Assembly (NCBI GenBank): GCA_964600225.1 | Contig: CAZRIT010000067.1 | Coordinates: 1 to 10,427, forward strand | Origin: CAZRIT01 sp964600225 | Lineage (GTDB): Bacteria > Bacillota > Clostridia > Christensenellales > CAG-138 | Length of the DNA stretch: 10,427 bases | Direction: 5' to 3' | Shown: positions 1 through 8,354 of the stretch, piece by piece | Numbering within the stretch: the stretch's first letter is position 1 | Layout: every line of letters begins with the position of its first letter | Position numbers and translations under genes: made by a program | The notes under the pieces: model-generated | What the model was told of the DNA's origin: nothing | The model's input: the letters and a program-made list of their open reading frames with translations, nothing else | The model's database searches: none

Positions 1-1
1 C

Positions 2-103
2 CGCGGCAACGTATACGGGCAGATCTGTCCGCCGTTTTCGCTGCTATGGCTGCTGCTCAGCGCGGTCGGCTTTTTACTGATACAAGTTGTGAACGCAGTT
101 TGA
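2..103 (+). CDS. C-terminal end of a CmpB-like (putative type IV ABC transporter) membrane protein, partial
   Basis: The second reading frame from the left edge is open from the first base and ends in TGA at 101-103, giving the last 33 residues of a gene that starts outside the window. The visible peptide begins RGNVYGQICPPFSLLW and continues as a hydrophobic stretch rich in Leu, Ala, Val and Phe, which looks like a final transmembrane helix. The G-x-x-x-GQIC-x-x-FSLLW pattern resembles the C-terminus of the putative ABC-transporter type IV (CmpB, PF06541) family of small integral membrane proteins in Bacillota, whose transport role is poorly established. Nothing of the N-terminal part can be judged. 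The family call rests on about 30 residues and is therefore tentative; that this is a real gene end is more secure, because the frame stops just before an intergenic gap with a promoter. Confidence 0.6.
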   Translation, partial: RGNVYGQICPPFSLLWLLLSAVGFLLIQVVNAV

Positions 104-130
104 AACAATGCGATAAACCGACGGCATTTG

Positions 131-159
131 TTTACATAAAGTGCCAATCATGCTATAAT
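131..159 (+). promoter_or_regulatory. Sigma-A-type promoter of the ruvC operon (TTTACA-17-TATAAT, extended -10)
   Basis: TTTACA at 131-136 matches the -35 consensus at five of six positions. It is 17 bp from a perfect TATAAT at 154-159, preceded by TG at 151-152 (extended -10). Transcription should start near 166, leaving a leader of about 23 nt that contains the ruvC ribosome binding site GGAGAAGG (180-187). It lies in the only gap upstream of ruvC and is likely the main promoter for ruvC-ruvA-ruvB and perhaps the two genes behind them. No LexA-type operator was recognised, so SOS control is not supported by what I can see. Confidence 0.85.
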
Positions 160-188
160 TACCGTAAATATTGGCGTTTGGAGAAGGC

Positions 189-686
189 ATGCGGATATTG
201 GGTATCGACCCCGGTTACGCAAGGTTGGGGTATGGCATCGTTGATGCGGAAGGCGGGCGCGTCAAAGCGCTCGACTACGGCGTCATAGAAACGTTCCCGA
301 CCGAGCCGTTTCCCAAGCGGCTGGAAAAACTGTACGACGGCGTACAGGCGCTTGCCGCACGCCATCGCCCCGACGCAGCCGCGTTTGAGGAGCTGTTCTT
401 CAACCGCAACGTCACCACCGCCATCTCGGTGGGCGCGGGCCGCGGCGTGGCGATACTGGCCGCCTCCAAAGCGGGGCTGCCAATGTACGAGTACACGCCC
501 ATGCAGATCAAGCTGGCCGTCACGGGAGACGGCCGTGCGGACAAGCACGCCATGCAGCAGATGGTCAAGCTGCTGTTGGGGTTATCGGCATTGCCCGAGC
601 CCGACGACGCGGCCGACGCGCTGGCCTGCGCCATCTGCCACGGCGGCACCATGGGCCCCGCCGCCGAGACGTTCCGCATCCGCTAG
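189..686 (+). CDS. ruvC: Crossover junction endodeoxyribonuclease RuvC
   Basis: RuvC is the dimeric, Mg-dependent resolvase that nicks Holliday junctions symmetrically during recombinational repair, acting with RuvAB. The 165-residue protein has the usual length and the RNase H-like fold signature: N-terminal MRILGIDPG with catalytic D7, then FEELFF with E67, the conserved SVGAGRG stretch at 80-86, and the C-terminal PDDAADALACA motif supplying D140 and D143. All four acidic residues expected for metal binding are present, so the enzyme should be active. I chose the ATG at 189 because GGAG at 180-183 lies 5 nt upstream and the family begins with M-x-I-LGIDPG; an in-frame TTG at 171 would lack a ribosome binding site. 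It is the first gene after a strong promoter and is followed 36 bp later by ruvA. Confidence 0.97.
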   Translation: MRILGIDPGYARLGYGIVDAEGGRVKALDYGVIETFPTEPFPKRLEKLYDGVQALAARHRPDAAAFEELFFNRNVTTAISVGAGRGVAILAASKAGLPMYEYTPMQIKLAVTGDGRADKHAMQQMVKLLLGLSALPEPDDAADALACAICHGGTMGPAAETFRIR

Positions 687-722
687 GCGGATGACCGATC
701 CCCTGAAACACGGAGGACACCC

Positions 723-1301
723 ATGTACGCATTCATCGACGGGAAGGTGGATTCCCTGTCATCCGACCGCGCGGTTATCGACACAGGCGGCGTCGGGTAC
801 GAGCTTTTTTGCAGCGCAATGACCTTAAAACGCCTCACGGAGGGCGGTCGCGCGCGGCTGTATACGCATCTGCATCTGGCCGAGGGCGTGATGGCGCTGT
901 ACGGTTTTTTTGATTTATCGGAACGGGATATGTTCCGCCGCCTGATCAGCGTCACCCGCGTCGGGCCGAAGCTGGCCGTCTCGGTGCTGTCCACGCTTAC
1001 GCCCTCGGATGTGGCCGCGGCCGTCGTCACCGAAAACGCCGCCGCGTTTGACCGCGTATCGGGCATGGGCCGCAAGACCGCGCAGCGGGTGCTGCTGGAA
1101 CTCAAGGAGCACATCGCTTCCGATCAGCTTTTGCCGAAAGATCAGGCCACGGCAGCATCCGATATCCGCACCGAGGCCGTGGCCGCGCTGGTATCGCTGG
1201 GGTACGACGGGCTGTCCGCGGGCCGCGCGGTATCCGCCGTCAAGGATGCCGATAGCGTGGAGCAGCTTTTGAAAGCCGCCCTGCGCACCCTGGCAAAATA
1301 G
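723..1301 (+). CDS. ruvA: Holliday junction branch migration complex subunit RuvA
   Basis: RuvA binds the four-way junction as a tetramer and loads the RuvB motor on the arms. The 192-residue protein shows the three family domains: an N-terminal OB fold (about 1-62, opening MYAFIDGKV and containing the DTGGVGYEL strand at 20-28), two helix-hairpin-helix DNA-binding motifs (around VTRVGPKLA, 77-85, and VSGMGRKTA, 112-120), and a C-terminal three-helix domain that contacts RuvB (about 148-192, with AVAALVSLGY at 152-161), joined by a variable linker (about 132-147). GGAGG at 712-716 is 6 nt from the ATG. It lies 36 bp after ruvC, and its TAG (1299-1301) overlaps the ribosome binding site of ruvB, which suggests tight coupling. 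Nothing appears truncated or missing. Confidence 0.97.
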   Translation: MYAFIDGKVDSLSSDRAVIDTGGVGYELFCSAMTLKRLTEGGRARLYTHLHLAEGVMALYGFFDLSERDMFRRLISVTRVGPKLAVSVLSTLTPSDVAAAVVTENAAAFDRVSGMGRKTAQRVLLELKEHIASDQLLPKDQATAASDIRTEAVAALVSLGYDGLSAGRAVSAVKDADSVEQLLKAALRTLAK

Positions 1302-1310
1302 GGAGATTAC

Positions 1311-2333
1311 ATGGAAGAACGACTGCTCTCCTCCGCCCTGCGCGAGGAGGATGCCAAAACGGAATACAGCCTGCGGCCGCGCAAGCTGGACGAGTACATC
1401 GGCCAGCACGCGGTGAAGGATCATATGCAGCTATATATCGACGCGGCCAGAAACCGCGGCGAACCGCTGGATCACGCGCTGCTGTACGGCCCGCCCGGGC
1501 TTGGAAAGACCACCTTGGCGGGCATCATCGCCAACGAGATGGGCGTGTCGCTGCGGGTCACCAGCGGCCCCGCCATCACGCATGCAGGCGATCTGGCGGC
1601 CATTTTAACCAACCTGTCGGCGGGCGACGTGCTGTTTATCGATGAAATCCATCGGCTCAACGCCACCGTCGAGGAAATCCTCTACCCCGCCATGGAGGAT
1701 TTCGCGCTGGATATCGTCATCGGCAAGGGGCCGAGCGCGCGCAGCATCCGCCTGGACCTGCCGCACTTTACGCTCATCGGCGCCACGACGCGCATGGGAT
1801 TGCTGACCTCGCCGCTGCGCGACCGCTTCGGCATCAAGGAGCAGCTTTTGATGTACGACGTCGACTCGCTCTGCCACATCATCAACCGAAGCGCGGATAT
1901 CCTGCATATCGATATCGCCCCCGGTGGCGCGGCGGAGATTGCCTCCCGCTCCCGCGGCACGCCGCGCATTGCCAACAGGCTGTTACGGCGCGTGCGCGAC
2001 TATGCCCAAATACGCGGCAACGGTACCATCGATCTGGCCGCCGCGCGCAGCGGGCTGGACCTGCTTGCCATCGACGAGCTGGGGCTGGACGCCGTGGATT
2101 GCAGGATGCTCGAGACCATGATCGTCAAATTCGGCGGCCGCCCCGTGGGGCTGGATACCCTTGCCGCCGCTACGGGTGAGGACGCCACCACCATCGAGGA
2201 CGTGTACGAACCGTACCTGATGCAGCTTGGCTTTATCACGCGCACGCCGCGCGGCCGCATCGTGCTGCCTGCGGGCTATGCGCATCTGGGCTACAAGCCC
2301 GATACCCAACAATTGAAACTGGAGGTTGACTGA
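1311..2333 (+). CDS. ruvB: Holliday junction branch migration ATP-dependent helicase RuvB
   Basis: RuvB is the hexameric AAA+ motor that drives branch migration on RuvA-bound junctions. The 340-residue protein is full length. Visible elements are the N-terminal LRPRKLDEYIGQ (21-32), Walker A GPPGLGKTT (60-68), Walker B FIDEIH (109-114), sensor 1 LIGATTR (155-161), the arginine finger R170 in SPLRDRFG, sensor 2 in RGTPRIANR (215-223), and the winged-helix domain from about 255, including GRPVGLDTLA and the YEPYLMQLGFITRTPRGR segment (299-316). The ribosome binding site GGGAG at 1301-1305 overlaps the ruvA stop. Only 3 bp separate its TGA from the first ATG of the next gene, so that gene is probably cotranscribed. 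Confidence 0.98.
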   Translation: MEERLLSSALREEDAKTEYSLRPRKLDEYIGQHAVKDHMQLYIDAARNRGEPLDHALLYGPPGLGKTTLAGIIANEMGVSLRVTSGPAITHAGDLAAILTNLSAGDVLFIDEIHRLNATVEEILYPAMEDFALDIVIGKGPSARSIRLDLPHFTLIGATTRMGLLTSPLRDRFGIKEQLLMYDVDSLCHIINRSADILHIDIAPGGAAEIASRSRGTPRIANRLLRRVRDYAQIRGNGTIDLAAARSGLDLLAIDELGLDAVDCRMLETMIVKFGGRPVGLDTLAAATGEDATTIEDVYEPYLMQLGFITRTPRGRIVLPAGYAHLGYKPDTQQLKLEVD

Positions 2334-2336
2334 CCC

Positions 2337-3257
2337 ATGATGTGGAGAAAACAGATGAAACAGCTTTTGGCCGAGCGCGCCGATCGGATTGCTTTGCTGG
2401 AAGCGCGGGTGGAGAACCTGGACCAGCTTGTGGAAGGGTACCGTTCGCGCGAGCAATCCGTCGTGGATGCGCTTTCCAACGCGCATGTTGCCGCCAAACA
2501 GCGTATTACGGACGCCGAGCAGAAGGCGGACGCCATCCTGAGCGCCTCCCAAAGCCGCGCCGACAAGGCGCTCAGCGAGGCGCAAGCCGCGGCGGACAAG
2601 CTTTTGCAGAGCGCCAAGGAGGAAAGCGAGCGCATGCTCCAACAGGCCGAAGCAACCCTGGCCGAGTATGAAGCGCTGTTTCAGCAGTATAACGAAGCCA
2701 TCGACCGCAGCGTCCGCCAGGCCAAGGCCGGCGCGGAGGAATACGCGGCATTTTTGCAAGCTCGCAGGCTCGACGCAGACGACGCGGCGCTGTTTGCCAC
2801 CGAAAACCTCAGCGGCACGCTGCCCGATCCGTCCGACAGCCCCGCGCAATTGATGCACAACATCTATCGGCTGCAAAACCGCGACATCCCCGCCGAAGCG
2901 CCCGCCGTGCGGCCCGCCGCCGCGCCCGTGACGGAGCCCGCAGCCGCTGCCGAGCCCACGCCCGCGGCGGAAGCCATTGTCACAACCGTTGCCGAGCCCG
3001 AACCCGAGGCTGCGATTGTTGCCGAACCCGTCGCCGCATACGAGCCCGCACCCGCGCCGCTGACGACGCCCGCGCCGAAGCCCGTTTACGCAGCGCCCGC
3101 GGAAACGCCGTCGGCCGAGGAAGGCGCGTATGTGCCCGAGGCCGAATGGCTGCCCGGCGAGGATGTGCCCACGGTTTCCACCCTGGTTTCCGATATTGGC
3201 GATGACGACGTCTCACTCGATCAGCTTCTGGATGAAATCATCTGCTCGGGCGAATAA
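2337..3257 (+). CDS. Coiled-coil protein with Pro/Ala/Glu-rich linker and acidic C-terminal tail; function unknown (loosely DivIVA-like)
   Basis: I do not recognise a named family. The predicted 306-residue protein has no signal peptide or membrane segment. Residues 8-145 are strongly helical and rich in Ala, Glu, Gln, Lys and Arg with heptad-like spacing. The segment with REQSVVDALSNAH (38-50), followed by DAEQKADAIL (59-68), resembles the coiled coils of DivIVA-type proteins and of ATP synthase subunit b. Residues 184-265 are a low-complexity Pro/Ala/Glu/Val linker, and 278-303 form a compact acidic, hydrophobic tail (VSDIGDDDVSLDQLLDEII) that looks like a docking motif. It lies 3 bp behind ruvB and 22 bp before the ECF-like gene, so it is likely in the same transcript. 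The start is uncertain: ATGs at 2337 and 2340 lie 11-14 nt after GGAGG (2321-2325), whereas ATG 2355 has GGAG 7 nt upstream and would remove six residues. The gene is convincing; the function is not known. Confidence 0.8.
   Translation: MMWRKQMKQLLAERADRIALLEARVENLDQLVEGYRSREQSVVDALSNAHVAAKQRITDAEQKADAILSASQSRADKALSEAQAAADKLLQSAKEESERMLQQAEATLAEYEALFQQYNEAIDRSVRQAKAGAEEYAAFLQARRLDADDAALFATENLSGTLPDPSDSPAQLMHNIYRLQNRDIPAEAPAVRPAAAPVTEPAAAAEPTPAAEAIVTTVAEPEPEAAIVAEPVAAYEPAPAPLTTPAPKPVYAAPAETPSAEEGAYVPEAEWLPGEDVPTVSTLVSDIGDDDVSLDQLLDEIICSGE
2344..2357 (+). promoter_or_regulatory. Alternative ribosome binding site and start (ATG 2355) for the coiled-coil gene
   Basis: GGAG at 2344-2347 lies 7 nt before an in-frame ATG at 2355-2357, which is better spacing than GGAGG 2321-2325 has to the ATG at 2337 (11 nt) or 2340 (14 nt). 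The shorter protein would begin MKQLLAERADRIALLE, directly at the coiled coil. The sequence alone does not settle which start is used. Confidence 0.45.
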
Positions 3258-3279
3258 CATGTAAAGGAAGGCGCAAACG

Positions 3280-3855
3280 ATGAAAAAATCCCAACAGCGC
3301 TTGCTGATGCTTGCGGGCGCCGCACTGGTCATCACCTTTGCCGTAACGGCGCTGCTGCGCGTCGATGTTGCATTCACCGAGCAATTGGCCGACGCAGGCG
3401 TATACGCAACGCTGGGCGACGTGTGCATCTATGCATCGGTGCTGGTGCTGGGCATGCCGTGGTGCGTCGTGGTCAGCGCGGTGGGCATGGCGCTTGCCGA
3501 CCTGGTCATCGGCAGCAACAGCTATATCATCGGCAGCCTTTTGATCAAGGCCGGCATGGCGTACTTCCTTGCGGCGTTCTGCCAGCAGTGCGATTCCTGG
3601 AAGCGGTGCTTTGCGGTAGCGGGCATTGCGGAGGGCATCATGGTGGTTGGCTTTTTCATCTACGACCTGTTGATTGCCCGTCAGGTCATCGTGGCGCTGC
3701 AGGCCCTGCCCGTCAACGTGGTGCAGGGCATCGTATGCGGCGCGCTGGGCGCGGTGGTGCTGCACTACCTGCCGCCCGTACGCCCCGAGACGCTGCCACG
3801 GGTACGGCGACGCTCCAATGCGCCCGACGAGGATATCGAGGACATGTGGGACTGA
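3280..3855 (+). CDS. ECF-type transporter substrate-binding (S) component-like membrane protein
   Basis: S components are small six-helix membrane proteins that capture a vitamin, metal or precursor and dock on the shared energy-coupling module EcfA-EcfA'-EcfT. This 191-residue protein has about six hydrophobic segments (roughly 8-27, 43-60, 62-79, 83-101, 110-132 and 140-163) and the pattern ATLGDVCIYASVLVLGMPW (43-61), then GMALADLVIGSNSYIIGSLLIKAGM (69-93), characteristic of the ECF_trnsprt (PF12822) and DUF1393-type (PF07155) S components. The NVVQGIVCGALGA segment (146-158) fits the last helix. The C-terminal 25 residues are charged and probably cytoplasmic. AGGAAGG at 3265-3271 lies 8 nt before the ATG. 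No EcfA or EcfT gene is nearby, so it would use a module encoded elsewhere. The substrate cannot be deduced; no riboswitch is visible in the short gap before it. Confidence 0.8.
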   Translation: MKKSQQRLLMLAGAALVITFAVTALLRVDVAFTEQLADAGVYATLGDVCIYASVLVLGMPWCVVVSAVGMALADLVIGSNSYIIGSLLIKAGMAYFLAAFCQQCDSWKRCFAVAGIAEGIMVVGFFIYDLLIARQVIVALQALPVNVVQGIVCGALGAVVLHYLPPVRPETLPRVRRRSNAPDEDIEDMWD

Positions 3856-3914
3856 CGCGCCCCATCCCTCCCTTCACTAAGCAACAAAACTCAATATGAT
3901 ACAGGAGATTGCAT

Positions 3915-5102
<1,188 letters not shown>

Positions 5103-5124
5103 CCCGCTGTATCTCAACCCTTTC

Positions 5125-5160
5125 GCTGCGGCCCGCAACACGGTCCGCAGCAGCTTTTTT
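5125..5160 (+). terminator. Terminator-like hairpin with T6 tract between pgk and tpiA (possible attenuator)
   Basis: GCTGCGG (5125-5131) pairs perfectly with CCGCAGC (5145-5151). The loop can add CC/GG (5133-5134 with 5142-5143) after one mismatch. Three bases later comes TTTTTT (5155-5160). This has the shape of a rho-independent terminator, although the T-run starts slightly late. A second small hairpin, AGCAC-acc-GTGCT (5168-5180), lies just downstream. As tpiA has no convincing promoter here, partial termination within the operon is the most economical reading. Confidence 0.55.
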
Positions 5161-5207
5161 GCGCTTAAGCACACCGTGCTAAACATCAGTACAGAAAGTG
5201 AGAGCAT

Positions 5208-5954
<747 letters not shown>

Positions 5955-5958
<4 letters not shown>

Positions 5959-7502
5959 CAAGGCCGATCACAGCCCTCATCATACTCGATGGCTTCGGCT
6001 GCGCCGCATCGTCCGCCGATAACGCCGTCTGTGCCGACGGCGCCAGGCATATCCGCGCGCTTTGGGACGCGTACCCGCACACCACCCTCCGCGCAAGCGG
6101 GCGGGACGTGGGCCTGCCCGACGGGCAGATGGGCAACTCCGAGGTGGGACACCTCAACATCGGCGCGGGCCGCATCGTCTATCAGGAGCTTACGCGCATC
6201 TCCAAGTCGATCGCCGATGGGGATTTCTTTGAAAACCCCGCCTTCCTTGCCGCCATCGAAAACTGCAAGCGGCACGATACCGCCCTGCACCTGATGGGCC
6301 TGTGCTCCGACGGCGGCGTACACAGCCATTTAACGCACCTGTATGCGCTTTTGCGCATGGCGCGCGACCACGGGCTGACAAGGGTGTTCGTCCACTGCTT
6401 TATGGACGGGCGCGACGTGCCGCCCTCCAGCGGCCTTATCTATGTGCAGCAGGTGGACGAGGAGCTAAAGCGTCTGCAATGCGGCAGCATCGCCACCGTC
6501 ATGGGCCGCTACTACGCCATGGACCGCGATAACCGCTACGAACGCGTGGAGAAGGCGTACGCTGCGCTGACCTATGGCGAGGGGCAGCTTGCCGCTTCCG
6601 CCGAGGAAGCCATGCAGCATAGCTACGATGCGGGCGTGACGGATGAGTTTGTGCTGCCCACGGTCATCGTCCGCGACGGCAAGCCCGTCGGCGCCGTTTC
6701 GCCAAACGACAGCGTGGTGTTTTTCAACTTCCGTCCCGACCGTGCAAGGGAGATTACCCGCAGCTTTATCTTTCCCGATTTTGACGGTTTCACCCGCAAA
6801 AACGGTTACTTCCCGCTGTGCTATGTGTGTATGACGCAGTATGACAAAACGTTTGCGGGCCGTGCGCTGGTCGCCTTTGCGCCCGAAACGCCGGATAATA
6901 CGCTGGGCGCATACCTGGCAAAGCTGGGAAAGACGCAGCTACGGATTGCGGAAACGGAAAAGTACGCGCACGTTACCTTCTTTTTCAACGGCGGCGTGGA
7001 AGCGCCCAACAAAAACGAGCAGCGCCGCCTCATCCCATCCCCCAAGGTTGCCACCTACGATCTCAAGCCCGAGATGAGCGCATACGAGGTGGCCGAGCAG
7101 GCCGTACAATGCATCGAAAGCGGCGCGTTCGACGTGATGATACTCAACTTTGCCAACCCCGATATGGTCGGCCACACGGGCGTGATGGAGGCCGCGGTCA
7201 AAGCGGTGCACGCCGTGGACGAATGCGCCGATCGGGTGGTCAAGGCCATTCTGAAAACGGGCGGCCGCTGCATCATCACCGCCGATCACGGCAACTGCGA
7301 AAAGATGTGGGACGCTGCCGAGAACGCCCCGTTTACCGCGCACACCACCAATCCCGTGCCGTGCATCCTTGTGGACGACAGCAGGAAAAACGCGGTGCTG
7401 CGCACGGACGGACGCTTGAGCGACCTGTCGCCCACGCTGCTGACGCTCATGGATTTGCCCATCCCGCCCGATATGACGGGAAAATCGCTGATTCAGGGCT
7501 GA
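5955..7502 (+). CDS. gpmI: 2,3-bisphosphoglycerate-independent phosphoglycerate mutase
   Basis: GpmI is the cofactor-independent, Mn-dependent mutase that converts 3-phosphoglycerate to 2-phosphoglycerate through a phosphoserine intermediate. The 515-residue protein is full length and belongs to the alkaline phosphatase superfamily. Metal and catalytic residues can be read directly: D12 (LDGFG), nucleophile S62 in MGNSEVGH (59-66), D403 and H407 (NPDMVGHTG), D444 and H445 (TADHGN), and H463 (AHTTNPVP). The inserted transferase domain carries H123 (GVHSH), DGRD (151-154), R185 and R191 (MGRYYAMDRD) and the FRPDRAREI stretch (259-267). It starts within the tpiA stop codon, with AAGGTGG (5938-5944) 10 nt upstream, so it depends on tpiA translation. 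Eno, the next step, is not in this window; secG follows after 78 bp with its own promoter. Confidence 0.98.
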
Positions 7503-7507
7503 TAAGC

Positions 7508-7543
7508 GCCACTTGGCACTTGCATTGCAAGCCATGCGCATGG
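7508..7543. repeat. Three back-to-back palindromes at the secG promoter
   Basis: GCCA-CT-TGGC (7508-7517), CTTGCA-T-TGCAAG (7519-7531) and CCATGC-GCATGG (7532-7543) follow each other with at most one base between them, and each is a perfect inverted repeat. The second and third cover the -35 and the spacer up to the first base of TATAAT. They may be operator sites, or an RNA structure at the end of gpmI readthrough transcripts. No known regulator motif was recognised. Confidence 0.6.
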
Positions 7544-7549
7544 TATAAT
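7520..7549 (+). promoter_or_regulatory. secG promoter with extended -10 (TTGCAT-18-TATAAT) overlapped by palindromes
   Basis: A perfect TATAAT (7544-7549) is preceded by TG (7541-7542), an extended -10. The best -35 is TTGCAT (7520-7525) with an 18-bp spacer, a weak match. Transcription would start near 7556, before the secG ribosome binding site GGAGG (7568-7572). The -35 lies within a palindrome (7519-7531), and the spacer is filled by another (7532-7543), so a bound protein here would block polymerase. Confidence 0.7.
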
Positions 7550-7580
7550 GCGCGTTGAGTTGTTGTTGGAGGAATCAAAA

Positions 7581-7820
7581 ATGGAAACGATTGCAAATAT
7601 CATCAAGATCGCGCTGGTGGTCGTATCAATCCTGATCATCGTCGTCGTGCTCTTGCAAAAAACGAAAAGCGGCGGCGCAGGCAGCGCGTTCGGCAGCGAC
7701 ACGGCGTCGTTCACGGCCAAGGGCAAGGCCGCGGGCCGCGAGGCCAAGCTGCAAAAGCTGACCATCATCCTGTCCATCATTCTGGGCGTGTTGGCCATCG
7801 TGCTGACGATTTTCTCGTAA
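7581..7820 (+). CDS. secG: Protein translocase subunit SecG
   Basis: SecG is the small auxiliary subunit of the SecYEG channel that helps SecA-driven protein export. The 79-residue protein has the standard two-helix layout: first membrane helix about 6-25, the conserved cytoplasmic-loop signature VLLQKTKSGGAGSAFGS (23-39), a basic linker rich in Lys, Arg and Ala, and a second helix about 60-78. I chose ATG 7581 because GGAGG (7568-7572) lies 8 nt upstream and this start puts helix 1 immediately after a short N-terminus; an in-frame ATG at 7548 falls inside the -10 element. In many Bacillota, secG is followed by rnr and smpB; here rnr is absent and smpB follows after 66 bp. Confidence 0.95.
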   Translation: METIANIIKIALVVVSILIIVVVLLQKTKSGGAGSAFGSDTASFTAKGKAAGREAKLQKLTIILSIILGVLAIVLTIFS

Positions 7821-7840
7821 GAGGGTTCACAAATTGCCTG

Positions 7841-7872
7841 ACAGCGCGCCCTTTTCGGCGCGCTGTTGTTGT
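7841..7872 (+). terminator. Strong G+C hairpin between secG and smpB, possible weak terminator
   Basis: ACAGCGCGCC (7841-7850) and GGCGCGCTGT (7857-7866) form a perfect 10-bp stem with loop CTTTTC, followed by TGTTGT. The stem is stable but the tail is only moderately T-rich, so termination may be partial. The smpB ribosome binding site AGGAGG (7873-7878) begins 6 nt after the stem and stays outside it. No promoter was recognised between the hairpin and smpB, which suggests readthrough supplies smpB or that the stem protects an RNA 3' end. Confidence 0.5.
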
Positions 7873-7886
7873 AGGAGGCGGATACG

Positions 7887-8354
7887 ATGCCAAAAGCCAA
7901 GGGCGTAAAGATTCTTGCGCAAAACCGTAAAGCGCGGCACGATTACTTCATCGAGGATACCATTGAATGCGGCATGGCATTGATGGGCACCGAGGTCAAG
8001 TCCATCCGCCGCGGTCAGGTCAACCTGAAGGATTGCTACGCGCAGGTCAAGGGCGGCGAGCTGTTCGTCATCGGCATGCACGTTTCCCCCTATGCGCAGG
8101 GCAACATTTACAATCACGACCCGTTCCGCACCAGGAAGCTCCTGGCGCACAAGCGGGAGATTCGCCGCCTGGGCGAAAGCGCGCAGCAGGACGGCATGAG
8201 CCTTGTGCCGCTATCGCTCTACCTCAAGGACGGGCGCGTCAAGATGGAAGTGGCCGTTGCCAAGGGCAAAAAGCTCTACGACAAGCGCAGCGCCATTGCC
8301 GAACGCGACGCGGCCCGCGAAATGGAACGAAAAATAAAGGAAGATCGCCCATGA
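7887..8354 (+). CDS. smpB: SsrA-binding protein SmpB
   Basis: SmpB binds tmRNA and, standing in for an anticodon arm, delivers it to ribosomes stalled without a stop codon (trans-translation). The 155-residue protein matches the family: N-terminal KILAQNRKARHDYFIEDTIE (8-27), GTEVKSIRRG (34-43), the OB-fold core with NLKDCYAQV (46-54), the PHDPFRTRKLL-like segment YNHDPFRTRKLLAHK (75-89), and the C-terminal GKKLYDKR (127-134) followed by a charged tail that becomes helical in the mRNA channel. AGGAGG (7873-7878) is 8 nt from the ATG. Its partner ssrA lies 1.3 kb downstream, separated by a decarboxylase gene whose ATG overlaps the smpB stop (ATGA 8351-8354). Confidence 0.98.
   Translation: MPKAKGVKILAQNRKARHDYFIEDTIECGMALMGTEVKSIRRGQVNLKDCYAQVKGGELFVIGMHVSPYAQGNIYNHDPFRTRKLLAHKREIRRLGESAQQDGMSLVPLSLYLKDGRVKMEVAVAKGKKLYDKRSAIAERDAAREMERKIKEDRP

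Noticed and set aside
171..188. TTG start for ruvC six codons upstream
   Set aside because: The ribosome binding site GGAGAAGG lies within this extension and serves the ATG at 189.
1983..2876. Long minus-strand frame (297 codons) opposite ruvB and the coiled-coil gene
   Set aside because: It is antisense to well-supported genes in G+C-rich DNA, has no recognisable domain, and is explained by codon bias.
3873..3900. Promoter-like TTCACT-16-TATGAT before pgk
   Set aside because: Transcription would begin at about 3907, inside or after the ribosome binding site AGGAG (3903-3907), so the mRNA would lack it. Pgk is more likely read from upstream or from a promoter I did not see.
7967..8350. N-terminal extension of the decarboxylase through smpB in another frame
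   Set aside because: The extension is the shifted frame of smpB; the ATG at 8351 has a good ribosome binding site and the family N-terminus.
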